Shown here: positions 10,330-21,644 of the stretch, piece after piece
Layout of the letters: each line of letters opens with the position of its first letter
Numbering within the stretch: the stretch's first letter is position 1
Source: Poronia punctata
Lineage: Eukaryota > Ascomycota > Sordariomycetes > Xylariales > Xylariaceae
Assembly (NCBI GenBank): GCA_022579005.1
Contig: MU401534.1
Coordinates: 94,039 to 158,038 of the forward strand
Length of the DNA stretch: 64,000 bases
Direction of reading: 5' to 3'
Notes under the pieces: generated by a model
Databases searched by the model: none
What the model saw: only the letters and a program-made list of their open reading frames with translations
Told to the model about the DNA's origin: nothing
Position numbers and translations under genes: made by a program

Positions 10330-11986
10330 GTCTCCAGCATGATTAATGAGTATCATCGACGTCAGACCAAACCAGGCCGAGTCTTTGGGCGATCTACTGC
10401 ACAAAAGGACAATACCAAACATACTTGACACTCTTCAACGCATTGTGGATAATGCTGGTCCCGCCATTGTCGAGAAATCATCGCAGGGGATGACAGTATC
10501 AGTTTTGCAGTTGTGTGCAGCGAGTTCTTTCTCTGCGGAACGACAATTGGCATTCCACCGGAAAGAAGATATGGGAGGTTTATCCCAATCGACTAGACTC
10601 TTTCATGGTATGGGAACGTACCAACTGGAAATATAGGTATGTTCCAAATGCCAGGTATTGTTAGCACAAAGTGTCCTTTACTTGAATTGCTCATCGGTGA
10701 GGTATTTTTTACTAACTGTGGCGACTGCGCTTGTCCGGGATGTCATTGATTGAGCCCATCGACGTCGCAGGTAAGACGCTTCAGGCGGGAAACAAAGTTG
10801 TTGGTAAGACTGAATTCCGCCGATCTCTCTATCTGCGCAGAAAAATAACAACAGTTAGATCTCATATCGCCAACTGCACTACCAACCGGTCTGTTTAGGG
10901 GCCCGATCCACTCCTTATAGAGTTTTTGCAGTTTACAGACGATCCCAAGCTGAAATTCTTCCATGGCTTATTATCGCCCCTTTGGAGGAGGTCATAGGTA
11001 CTTAGTAGGTACTCTTTGCCCAGGTCGGTTTGTAGCCAAACGATGAATGGCATATACGCTATTGCTGCTATATTCACAAGAGTTCGAAGTTAGCCTAGAT
11101 GCTGAAATGACCGCAAAGGCTGTTGGGAGCAGTTGGTAGCAAAGAAAGTCGTGTTTCCGAGGCTTGGCGCAAAGCAAGCCAAGTCCTGGGGCTAGCTTGC
11201 CCATCCGTGGACATGACGTATTTCTAGGTTTGATAAGCAAGGACAAGACGGAATGAATGTAAAGGGTGCCGTATCACCACGATGTAGTTGCTATATTTAG
11301 GTAGAGAGGTCGTCATTAACACGTCCGTTTGAGCCTACTGACGGATTATAAAGAAAAACCATGATAATGCCTAAACACGTACATGCCTTATGCCGGTCAA
11401 TGAGAGTGGAATATAGGGGCAATATCTTGGCTTATATCTTTACATGTAGACTTGTACCCTATTATTGCACGCCTACATAATACCATGATTAGTACCTTGG
11501 GTAAGTCCGGACACTCTAAACATCCTTTGCGAAGCAAAAGCCCTGGTGAAGAACATTTGAGCTCAACTAGAAGATAATTAAGGTAGATCAACATACGTCC
11601 ACATTGCTTAAGAAAACATAGATAATAGATATTATTATAGAGAAGTAAATTCATTTTCTCTTACCATCGTGATCGACAGGATCCCATAGGTAGGGCGTTT
11701 ACAAAACACGCATATGCCCATCAATCCCGGTACCTATCTGCACAATTGATAAATCAAAACATTTAAACCGGCTGTACTATATAGGCTGTAAGGTACATAA
11801 ATACAAGGTTAAGTACATAAGTTTACTTTCTACTGAGCAAAATAACCATAAAATAGCAGGTTAGGAACCCAAAATTTTGACAATGCGGGAATAGCAACAT
11901 GAACCCATCACCTTCAACAGTTGAAATATCTAGTTCGAGGAATCGATAGAGCAAGGCAGCAAAGAGCAAAACTAGGTAGCTATGTA
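10330..11986. other. Intergenic; one unassigned 96-codon ORF
   Basis: A 96-codon ATG ORF lies at 10346-10636, directly at the edge of the inverted-repeat element. It has no recognisable domain, and I do not treat it as a gene. The rest holds no supported feature. Confidence 0.4.
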
Positions 11987-13092
11987 TCACTCTCCAATGT
12001 CATCCAGTCCAGTTCCCTCGACGGCAAACAAGTCCTAATTCAGGTTAGAATATTTCTCCCCGGAGGGGGGGCGGCTTCTTAGAAGGTTAGGCATTATAAA
12101 CTCACCATAACGGATTGACGCACGGCACTCTTTGTATCGTGTCCGACCCACTCGGCATAATAGCCATGCCAGACACGGCCGGAAGTTCGATTCAGAATAT
12201 CGCCGACTACCAACTCGCAATACTCGGCCGTTTCTAGTCTCGGCATATCGTCCTGGCCCTGAGCTCTACCAGCCACCTTTCCCTCGATATCCTTGTACAG
12301 CCTGAAATAGGTAGAGAGTCAGCCATGTAACATGTTCACAAGGGCGGGGAGAAGGGATTGTTTTCCTACTTACTACCGTAAAGTTAGCATAAAGCCCCTC
12401 AGGAAACGAAAAGAGTGTAGTTAGGAAGGGGGCGAGACCTTACCGAGTCGGTGGGGAGTTTGAAATCTTCAAAATAAGTCTGGCCTTTAGACTTGACCCC
12501 GCTCGTCACCACTTCCAGGACGTCTACGCCAAAGGGTTCAAGTCCGAGACGCAGCGTCTCGCCAATAACTTCTAAACCAATCTTTGAAGCTGCATATGTA
12601 CCTACTTACAGTCAATATTTCCTTATCCCAAAAAATCGAGAAGATATCAACTTGAAACTTACCCATATACGGGATATTCAGATGTCCAGCCGTAGAAGTG
12701 ATATAAACAGCCAAGCCCTTCGCTTTAATGAGCAAGGGGGAGAATGCCTTGGTGAGAGCAATCGGAGCAATCAGGTTGATCTCGAAAATCTCTCTGACCG
12801 CGTCTAAGTCCTCGTCGAGGATAGGCATGAAGTGATTGCGTCCGGCATTACTGATGAAGCAATCCAGACCTTTTCTGCTCGTACGCTTAACCGCTTCGAC
12901 GGCAGCTTTGATGTCATCGGCTTTGACGACATCAAGCTTCAGAAACGTCACGTTAGGCAGACCCTCGAGATCACTCATTTTGGAAAGATCGCGGGCGGTG
13001 GCGTAGACGTGGAAATCGCGCTGTTGGAGGATGCGGGCTAGGGAGGACCCGATTCCTCCGTTACTGCAGCCGGTTATAAGAGCGGTCTTCAT
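11987..13092 (-). CDS. Short-chain dehydrogenase/reductase, AYR1-like
   Basis: NAD(P)H-dependent reductase of the classical SDR family, closest in pattern to 1-acyl-dihydroxyacetone-phosphate reductases (AYR1). Minus-strand exons are 13092-12663, 12601-12439, 12301-12106 and 12034-11987, giving 278 residues. Motifs are the cofactor loop TGCSNGGIG at residues ~8-16, the NAG motif in FISNAGRN, the catalytic Ser in ITSTAGH, and YAASK (catalytic Tyr and Lys) at the start of exon 2. The exon 2/3 join is awkward: the strong donor GTAAGG after codon Ser (12443) breaks the frame, whereas a weaker AAG/GTCTCG donor five bases later keeps it and adds Val-Arg. Exon 4 adds a short acidic tail. It may belong with the metabolic genes to its left, but 3.4 kb of element-bearing DNA separates them. 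Confidence 0.85.
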
Positions 13093-14586
13093 GTTGGGGT
13101 GGTTTTTTTTTTTTTCCCCCTTTCGCGTGTGGGTGTTAAGTGTCACAGTCTACACTGCCAGGGGGTCCGTAAAGACTTATTGTTATTGCACAAGGAAGGA
13201 AGGTTTCTCTGAGAAGTAAAGGTCTCCTGTATCTACTTATATAGGCGTTTCGGTGTAGACTTGGTCTGTACACGTAGGCACCGAGACCGGAACCGGGACA
13301 GTAAGTGAGTGAAGTTCTTGTTTTACAAGTAGATTGGGAGAATAGAGGAGAGGGAAAAATGGTGATGGGAATAAGGTCATGGTGCAGCCTTTATAGGTAA
13401 CCAACCCTGTTCGTTTTCCGGGAGCCTACGTACCTATCGACTAACCTAACTGTATATACAAAACACTTGGAGAGGGGTAAACCCGGAATCCAACAGAAAA
13501 ATTTGATCCCAGGATCAGGGTAACGACGCCCATTTCATGCCAAATTATAGTAGGCTGACGATAGAGCCGACAGTTCGTTCTCAACTTTTAGGACGTTTTA
13601 TTGTGTTAGGTGCACCCCTTGGGTCGCATGATATACATGTTTTTTTATATAATGATGAGTTGCTCTAACGGGTAGGTGGACTTTACATAATTTACAATGG
13701 TGTGAGTTTAGGAAAACGAACAGTCGGCTCTATAGTCCGCCATATCGAGGCATATCTAAATTACCTAATGATTGGAAGAAGCACATGCAGATTGGAGATT
13801 TGGATTTTATCTACCCTTGAGGCTAACAAATCCTCTCCAACTTACAGCTTAGTCCTACTGTGTACCTATTTAATATCTTCAAGGGAAACATACCAAAGTA
13901 TTCCCAGAGATCTATAGGAATAGCAAGAGTTCATCGGCTATTATTACATTTGTGCTTGGCCAAAACCAAAAAGGAGAAAAGTAGGAGGGAATCAGGAATA
14001 GCAACAGGAACGCATTACTTTCAGCAGTTGAACAAGATTGACGATATCTATTGCGTGCGTGGTATTTCGGGCCTATAAACTCTGCTGCTGGATACACAAT
14101 ACCGAAACTTGCCGAGGGGTGACTCGGCTTTATATAACCACATTTGTGGCATTGTGACATTGTGACACATTCCGATCGGTCTGCCATATTCATATTAATG
14201 GCCCGGAAAAGGCTTACTTGGGCAAGGCGAGACTCAGCAAACTCAAGTAAGGTATATATACTGACCTGAGGGTGGTGAATAAATAAGCTGTACACAACGC
14301 GGTCACGTTATGAGGTCGAGGTGACGATGGACTCGTAGTCTCTGACATGTTTGACAAGAGAAGTGAATCAGTTTGTTATACCCAGCTCTAAAGGGCCGAG
14401 CCGTACAATGTCTATAAAGCAAGACAGATAATCCCCATCCATCTCTAGAGAAAAGTTGTCCTAAAACCAAGACAAAACCTGCCCCCTATTATTGATGGGC
14501 CCTTATTGATTTAACTTGGAAACAACATCAAAAAATACCTCCCTATCATAAGAACCTACATAACCCCCTAAACAAACAAACAAACA
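13093..14586. other. Intergenic, no gene supported
   Basis: Contains a poly-T run at 13107-13116 just upstream of the reductase gene. No recognisable gene or repeat element. Confidence 0.5.
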
Positions 14587-14856
14587 ATGAAATCCATCAT
14601 CGTATTCGTCTACCTCTCGGCAACGGCTCTCGCCTGCGGAAACGGGGCATACAGATGTAAACATCCCAACCAGACCGTCGCCGTCGAATCCGACGCCACG
14701 CAAGGAATCTGCGACCACATCGGTGCCGAGACATGCTGGTGTTACTCGCTCGCGGAGGATTACTGCGATCCCTGGGGGCAGAATATTAGAGAGTTTCAGA
14801 AGTTGTGCGAGGAACGGGGTGATGAGTGGCATTGGGTTGAGTGTGTGGGGGTATAA
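14587..14856 (+). CDS. Small secreted cysteine-rich protein (effector-like)
   Basis: Unidentified single-exon gene of 89 residues. Residues 1-16 (MKSIIVFVYLSATALA) form a clear signal peptide. The mature part is acidic and has eight Cys (ACGNG, YRC, GIC, TCWC, DYC, KLC, VEC), an even number consistent with four disulfides. The leader AAACAAACAAACAATG is a good fungal start context. Small size, secretion and even Cys count fit an effector candidate or a secreted cysteine-rich peptide; no family was recognised. No function is assigned. Confidence 0.7.
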   Translation: MKSIIVFVYLSATALACGNGAYRCKHPNQTVAVESDATQGICDHIGAETCWCYSLAEDYCDPWGQNIREFQKLCEERGDEWHWVECVGV

Positions 14857-15357
14857 TTAAGGGAGGGGTTTTCTGGGTGAAAGACTTTTTGTGGTGGGAA
14901 TGATTTGGATATGGGCTTGTTGTTATCTCCTTGTCAGGGATGGTGGTATTAATTTTGGCCAGGTAAATGCAGCCAACTGAGAGTATTCGCAAGTTTGGAA
15001 TATGGAAGCAACCTTCACTTTACGCTAGCTTCTTTCACATTCAGATTGCAAGGTCCCCCATACATTCTCTTAGTCAAGGTATTCAAGTGACTCATATATG
15101 CAACGACAAGCCCATATACCTACCTAATCATGACCACCTGCTCCCGGCTTTTGCTGTGATAATGTGACCACTATCAAGCTTGCCCCTATTTCATTCAAGA
15201 TCGGCAAATCCAGACAATTATCTGAAATATCCCGCTAGATACCTACACAAGGTCACTAAACGCGTAACCTCTGTGGTTCCCGAATCAACGTATGTGTTGT
15301 ATGACAGATCGAGATGTGTCGAACCTTGTGTACGTTACGTCCATCTCGGCATGTTTT
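14857..15357. other. Intergenic, no gene supported
   Basis: Spacer between the small secreted protein gene and the second inverted-repeat element. No feature recognised. Confidence 0.5.
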
Positions 15358-15894
15358 TGAGGTGTGCTGCATCTGCTGTAGGGTGTGTGCTAGATCTGCT
15401 GTAGTGTAGTGTCCGGCACCCGGTGCCGGATAGCGTATAGTGTGGCTACGCATCTAGAAACACTGTTTAGGTACCTACCCTTGCCTCTAAAATTGAAGCT
15501 ATTCACAGTTTTTGCAACGTCTTTTAACGCATTTTATACTAGGTCCTAACCTAGGCGCCTAGGTATTTGCAGCCCTTTTAATCCCCTTCGATCCCCTTCG
15601 ATCCCTTTCGATCCCCTTCGATCCCCTTTCATCCCCTTTTAATCCCCTTTAATCCCTTTTAATCCCCTTTAATCCCTTTTAATCCCCTTTAATCCCTTTT
15701 AATCCCCTTGAATCCCCTTTAATAAAAGGAGACTTGCCTTTAGAAGCCGGGCATGCTAGGAAATGCGCTCTTTAAAAAAATGCCCCTTTAGTAGGTACTA
15801 AGGTAGTCGGCGCTGTATCAGCTGTAACCACCTGGCTTGGCACTGCACTACAGCAGATCTAGCACACACCCTACAGCAGATGCAGCACACCTCA
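15358..15894. mobile_element. Small inverted-repeat (MITE-like) element, copy 2, with candidate target duplication
   Basis: The ends are long inverted repeats: 15358-15405 (TGAGGTGTGCTGCATCTGCT...) matches the reverse complement of about 15847-15894 closely. TGTTTT directly flanks both ends (15352-15357 and 15895-15900), a candidate 6-bp target-site duplication. The interior shares TACCTACCCTTGCCTC and ATTGAAGCTATTC with copy 1 at 9993-10329. This copy is longer because a 10-bp minisatellite lies in its middle. No coding capacity. Confidence 0.8.
15571..15720. repeat. 10-bp minisatellite inside the inverted-repeat element
   Basis: About 15 consecutive 10-bp units of the type (A)ATCCCCTTT or ATCCCCTTCG. 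In the second half AATCCCCTTT and AATCCCTTTT alternate, making a 20-bp higher-order unit. The corresponding position of copy 1 (around 10200) has only a single AGCCCTTTTA-like unit, so the array expanded after the copies separated. Confidence 0.9.
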
Positions 15895-16850
15895 TGTTTT
15901 CCCCCTATTTACTGAAATACCTATACAGACGTAGGAAAGGCATCCTCGGAATTATATATTTTTGCATAATTAGCAAGCGACTGGTCTACAGCTAAACATC
16001 TCATTCGTCACGAGAAAAGGGAAAAAACACTCTTTGGATCGAAACACGTAGTGAATGATCATACATACAGTAGTGAGTCAGTTGATTTACCATTTCTTGT
16101 AACTTTCCCTTACTGAGTCCGTTTCGGATGAGGATGTCAAGAATATATGTCTGTCCCCGGCTTGTCACAGTTCAATATATGTAACCCTTTTAGACATACA
16201 ATGTCGGGTTTCCCACATTGGCTATGTTCTACTTTTACCATCTAGTGTTTTGGGATAGTATGCAGTTGTGGTCCGTCATATAGTTTTCTGTCGGACAGGA
16301 CTCGTTATTCGCTGATCTCTTTCTTCCACATCATATTTAGTGTACAATCGCATTCATCACGTTTTCTGCCACTCATGGTAATTAGGATGTTCAAACTGGA
16401 ATTCTACGATATCTTGGGTTTCTAGCCACTTGATTTCCAAGTCGATTTCTGTCGAGAATCCGAGCCATGGGGCTTGAATCAAGCCACACCAAGTTGGAGA
16501 CAGTTAGGTTACGGACTCAAAAGTCGGTACCGGGTAGGTAAGCGCCGCATCAATGACAAATACATCTGTGCCTCTTATTTTGCCTAGTATGAAACGACGG
16601 GATAGTGGGACCTACCGGTATCGCGCACCGGAAGAGATGTAGTAATATGGGGCTTCTCATGCATGACCATTGAGGGGACCAACATTTAAATGTGCTAGGC
16701 ATTGTAAGTTATTATCACCTTCTACCAAGACCTCCGTCTCTTGAAGTACCGTCAATCAATAACTTTTATTAGAATCGGGCCTCGTTCAAAAACCCTACAC
16801 TTGAAAGTTGATAATCTGACCCTTTCAGAAGCAAAGCCCAGGTGCTAGCA
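15895..16850. other. Intergenic, upstream of the alpha/beta hydrolase gene
   Basis: No gene recognised. Serves as the upstream region of the hydrolase gene at 16851. Confidence 0.45.
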
Positions 16851-17900
16851 ATGTCGCTCGTCAAGCTCGATCCGGAGTGGGCGGAGCTGTGGGCGCTCTT
16901 TTCGCAAATGCCCAAGCCCGTCTACGACGACGTCTACGGCCTACGCAATGTTCTAAAGGTGGCCCTCACGGCTGCTAATCAGGCATTTCCAGCCCCAGAG
17001 GGTGTCAAGGAGACGAAACACACATACCCTTCGCTAGATGGTACCAACATTGACATCCATCAGTTCGTGCCCCCTTCAGCGTCAACTGCGTCGCAGGCTT
17101 CGCAGCGAGCCATTGTCTATGCTTTCGGCGGTGGAATGATAGGAGGCAGCGTCGAAATTTGGCGGACGAGTATCAAGGATCTAGCAGCCAGCACCGGATC
17201 GCCCGTCTTTGCGGTGCAGTACCGGCTAGCTCCGGAACACCCGGCACCGGCAGCGGTTGAGGATATCTACTCGGCCGTGCTATGGCTGCAATCAGAAGCC
17301 GCCAGATTCGACATCGACCCGAAGCGCGTCGTTCTCTTCGGAGGAAGCGCGGGTGGGGGTCTCGCGGCTGGAGCGGCCCTCTTGGCCCGTGATAGAGGGC
17401 TTCCGTACCCGATAGCGGCCATGTTACTTTATTACCCGATGCTTGATGACCGAGCTGAATTGCCCGATGACCATCCTATGCACCCCTATCTAACATATAC
17501 AAAACGCTCCAACGACATGGCCTGGGAAGCTGTCCTAGGTAGAAAGAGAGGTGTGTGCCATGAGTCCATGACATATAGACTATGCCTAGCCAAGATCCAC
17601 TGCATGAGTGTGCTGACTTGGAAACTACTAGCTGATCGAACGGACGAGAACGTTCCCATCTACGTTGCTCCCGCGAGGGCCAAAGACTTGAGCGGACTGC
17701 CTGACACATTCATCGATATCGGCGGTGTGGACATATTCAGGGACGAGTCTATCGCGTTCGCGGCGAAACTAGCAGCGGACGGCGTCTTCGTCGAGTTCCA
17801 CCTTTATCCCGGCGTCCCTCATGGATTTGACAACTCCAGGCAAATGCGTGTTGCGCAGCAAGCGGTATCAAATCGGATTAATTTTGTGTCGAGATACTAA
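16851..17900 (+). CDS. Alpha/beta hydrolase, hormone-sensitive-lipase-like (AB hydrolase 3)
   Basis: Esterase-fold hydrolase. Exons 16851-17550 and 17632-17900 give 322 residues. Family marks are the oxyanion region AFGGGMIGGS, the YRLAPEHP motif, nucleophile Ser in GGSAGG, Asp in DIGGVDIFRDE and His in PHGF, so the catalytic triad is complete. The usual HGGG is FGGG here: Phe replaces His, which is atypical. The 81-nt segment 17551-17631 starts GTGTGT, ends CTAG and contains no in-frame stop, so it could be spliced out or retained (adding 27 residues). Conserved order in the family favours splicing. The ATG at 16851 is the only start near the domain. Substrate unknown; a role in secondary metabolism is possible but not shown. 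Confidence 0.85.
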   Translation: MSLVKLDPEWAELWALFSQMPKPVYDDVYGLRNVLKVALTAANQAFPAPEGVKETKHTYPSLDGTNIDIHQFVPPSASTASQASQRAIVYAFGGGMIGGSVEIWRTSIKDLAASTGSPVFAVQYRLAPEHPAPAAVEDIYSAVLWLQSEAARFDIDPKRVVLFGGSAGGGLAAGAALLARDRGLPYPIAAMLLYYPMLDDRAELPDDHPMHPYLTYTKRSNDMAWEAVLGRKRGVCHESMTYRLCLAKIHCMSVLTWKLLADRTDENVPIYVAPARAKDLSGLPDTFIDIGGVDIFRDESIAFAAKLAADGVFVEFHLYPGVPHGFDNSRQMRVAQQAVSNRINFVSRY

Positions 17901-18686
17901 TCTGAGCTTGTTTCGAGTTGCTTGGAATTCGATAGGTCGGATTTACAAGAGAACAAAAGCCCCCCCGAAATGCATTTCATACCTGTCTCGGCGTCGGAGT
18001 GCGAGTATATTCACTTTCTGGTAGATACTGGAAGCTGTCCACAAAGTGCTGTGCAACCATCCCCACTTCCAAATATGGGTTTGATGTCTGCGATAGAAAC
18101 ACCAACAGAGTCAATATCAGGGCAAGAGGAACCTCGATACCAACATAGTCTTGAAAACTGACCGGTTCGGGCAGAGAATTAGGCGGGGCTCGCATCATAC
18201 GTGCCAGTGTAGCTGCATTTGCCAGACGATCAATTAATTAATCAATCTGTCAATAAGACAAAGTGCAAACAATCTTTGATTTTTCCTTTCCAAGTCCTTG
18301 TGATGACTGTAACTGTAACTGTACAACCCTCTTGTAACAAAATTTACATTGAAAACCGCCTGCGAGAACACTCCGCAGTTAATAACAAGGAGCAAACAAA
18401 CGGGATGATCAGTGTCACCATCCACCATTTGTTTGCGAAAGATCAAGATGCTGAAACGACGATCGGCGCGCTGTCTCGTTCCTGCCAAAAATAACCATTG
18501 CGGTGTAGATCACCAGATGAGGCGTCATTAGATAAATAAGTAGCCACGACTCGCGGGGCCTCTTTCCAACTTTGAACTTTACACTGTACTGGACTACCTA
18601 GATAATTGGATCTGGTATCAGCTCAATCATTTAACTTTCTCTCGATAACTCCACTCGCAAAAAAATCACAATCACGCCTCATCAAA
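17901..18686. other. Intergenic, no gene supported
   Basis: Short ORFs on both strands without recognisable features. Nothing else seen. Confidence 0.5.
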
Positions 18687-19147
18687 ATGCTGTTCATGAT
18701 GCGGATAAGCGCCTTGCTCGCTCTCATGTCCAGCCACCTCGTGCACAGCTGGAACGCAACCATATATGAATCAGCCAATTGCACCGGAAGTCGGGTACGT
18801 TTCTCTCACATGATAGGGGGGAATAATACTAAGATGATTATTACTAGTACGTGATTTATCCGACCGCCGAGCACACCAAGTACTTCGAGATGGAAGGCTC
18901 TTTCGGAGCCGGGATGGAGTGCACGTACCACGGCACCAGGAACAACGGTACAGCTACGGGCACCGCCTGCAACGAGCAGTTCCCCGTGGCCCGATCCGTC
19001 TTCAGCGATGTCGGCTCCTGCAACGATTACTCGGGGCCCCACTCGAGCGGCGAGCGCGTGGCTCGCCAGACAGAGGGTCAGTGCATGACGACGGATTTCG
19101 ACATTCGCTCTGTCGTCTGCTTCGACCGGCATCACGAAACTAAATAG
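18687..19147 (+). CDS. Small secreted cysteine-containing protein
   Basis: Unidentified. Exons 18687-18794 and 18848-19147 give 135 residues. The N-terminus is a signal peptide (core ISALLALMSSHLVHS, cleavage near residue 22). The mature protein begins WNATIYESANCTG and has six Cys (NCTG, MECTY, TACNE, GSCND, GQCMT, VVCFD) and several N-glycosylation sequons (NAT, NCT, NGT). The 53-nt intron GTACGT...CTAG keeps phase 0, and reading through it would lose the C-terminal Cys set. The pattern fits a secreted effector-type or extracellular protein. No family named. Confidence 0.7.
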
Positions 19148-21644
19148 ACATGCGCGCACACACGGCGGCCCTCTTCGTTGAAACACATGAAGAAAAATCT
19201 CGCAAACGAATGATCACGACGGCCATGTACGATTACCTTGATGCATGTTTCACGATTGAATTTCTTTGGCCCGACTGGGCATGCACATTTACGCTTGATT
19301 AAATGAGCTTCCGCCGTAAATCTATAGTTCCTAACGGGGACATCGGGGATCATAGAGCGTCAAGAAAGCACACACAGTCAGGATTGACAGTCAGCCAGCC
19401 GGCCATATATGAGATTTGCAGTTTTTTGCGCAAAAGGTTATTATGACTTGGTGCTAACTATGGCTTTTAATTTCCCTGGGCGTGTGGAACTGTTTCCCTC
19501 TCGGTGGATTGTAAATATTGAATATTGTATATAGAAGTATGGAAAACTCCCATCCGGTTGTTTCCGCCCGATGATTTTAATTCAAGGACCGAACCAGGCC
19601 AACTCCACCCAATCTTTTAATAGGTACTTGGTTACATGGCCATGAAAGCAGCCCCCTTGCCCTGACATACAAGGCATCAGAAGCATGGGTAGCATTGTAA
19701 CAAAAGGTGGACCATGAGGCATCAGGGCAGTGTCTCGAAACCTTACTGCTGCTGTAACACATTCCCCTCCACGTGTAAATTGGCTAGGTTATATTGGGTC
19801 TCTTCAGGAACAGCCTCATTGGACACGTCACTGCAGATGCATGTATCGCCTAGTTGGGTCAAGATACTCGACGCAACAGAAAATAGTAAGTTGTGTAGTA
19901 GCCTCGATATAGTTCACTACTACTCTGCACGTAAATGAAACAGCACCTGAGCGGTGAGTAAACCTTTCTAGGTACATACCTACCTACTCGTCGCCCTAAA
20001 GGTGGGATGCTTCGTAATATCCAGACTCCTAGAGTAATATCCAGAGAAGCGGCCGCTCCAGGCGGGTCCTTGCCCGAAATAGGTCGTAGCCAGTGTCTTT
20101 AAGGTTAGCGCTTTAGTTATGCAAGCTATAAGGAGTACTTGTCTAAGACAATTTGACGCAGGTGATGGGATAGGTATTCAGGGCTTTTGCGAGGAAGCGC
20201 GGGGTTGACCGGATCCATGGATCTCATTTGTGATAAGGCCACCTCTCTACAGGTTGAGCTTCAAAGTCTTAGATAAAATAGGTATACTCTTAAGAGGATT
20301 ATGGTTTGTGATTCAGAAGGGGAACAAGGTTCGCTCTGGTCGGAATTGGATATATTTGTATTTTAGGTTTTGTCGACGGTACACATAGTAGTCGCGCTCA
20401 CTGTACGGATAAATAGGTAAAGTAAGTATGCTACAAAGCACCTCCCGTCGAGTAACGTCGGAGGACGTAGGACCAGGCTTGGATTTTGATTGCGGTCTTA
20501 ATCACTGGTATAATACGGGTACACGTATTATAAACATCCAGACACACGTGTACATTTATCAATATCCAGTTCTGATATAAGGGTGTGATGGCTATATTAC
20601 ATCCAGATATTTTAGGGTTTCTCACCTAGGGGCCAGGTCCCTCTCGGTCACCATACCAGTCATTTAAATGAATTGGCCAAACTTCAAGATAACATCTACA
20701 TGGTTGGCTTTCGTGTCAAGAAACATCTCTACACGTATGTCTAACTCGACCTACCTAATCTAGAGAGTACCTTACCTTCTTATTGTATATAGGCTATTGC
20801 ACTTGCTAGGTTAATGGGGTTTGGACCAGGCAAGGCCCCCAAGTAAGGAGGATGCTGGACTACACAACTTGATCCAATTGGCAAAGGCCCGAGGTGACGA
20901 CGGACTGGAGGCGCGGGCGCTTAAGCTGGAAGATCTACTGTTCCAAGTACCGTATGCCAAAGGAGCTACTCTATCTGGTGTCCCATCAGTCCAGTTAGCC
21001 AGACTTGATCTATTTTAAATCCAGCAAAAGGCATAAGTGAGACACACTCGTACAATAAATAGGATGTTTAGCACCTGGCATCTTCAACCAGACGCCTAGA
21101 ATAGAACAGGTCGAGCAAGTCCATAGCTCAATTAGTCATCTAGCGTACTAGCCTAACCTAGTAAGTCGCAAACGCCCAACCCAATTATCTCCAGTAGAGG
21201 CATAGATTAGAACAGGGCAAAGCACCAGAATGCTAGGCCCCACGTCCCCTCATCCCCCCCATCAGACCCCCATCAATCAATCAGCCCATCCGTCCTCACT
21301 TGTCGTTCACATCTGCCTCAGCTTTTAATAATTTTACATCGCGCATCTTATCACTCTGTGCGCGCACAGAATATCATTGTATCTTCGTGCGCATCGCCGG
21401 GCCATCCATTGGCAACCGGTCTCCACATTCTTTAGGCCTGTCTCGTGCCGGACGCTCGAGTCGACCATTTGTGCGCTGGTTAGGAGCAATAGTATACCTA
21501 GTTGTCAGATTTCCCCCGACACAGCCCCGTTCACCTTTACTCGTACTGCCGGCGCTGCGCCACCCCGTCAGGCAGACTTCTGTGTCAACCTCGCAAAAAG
21601 CTTGGACTTCTAAAGACAGCATCAAAGTTGACGTATCGGTATCG
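19148..21644. other. Intergenic and long 5' region of the Crz1-like gene
   Basis: No convincing gene. The 65-codon stretch 20821-21018 has no ATG start and no recognised domain. The reading frame of the downstream transcription factor is open back to 21300 without an ATG, so 21300-21644 is read as its 5' leader. Confidence 0.5.

Noticed and set aside
10346..10636. 96-codon ORF beside the inverted-repeat element
   Set aside because: No domain, no splice partner, codon use unremarkable; not enough to call a gene.
20821..21018. 65-codon ORF with KARGDDGLEARALKLEDLL
   Set aside because: No ATG start and no recognised family; possibly a gene remnant but not supportable.
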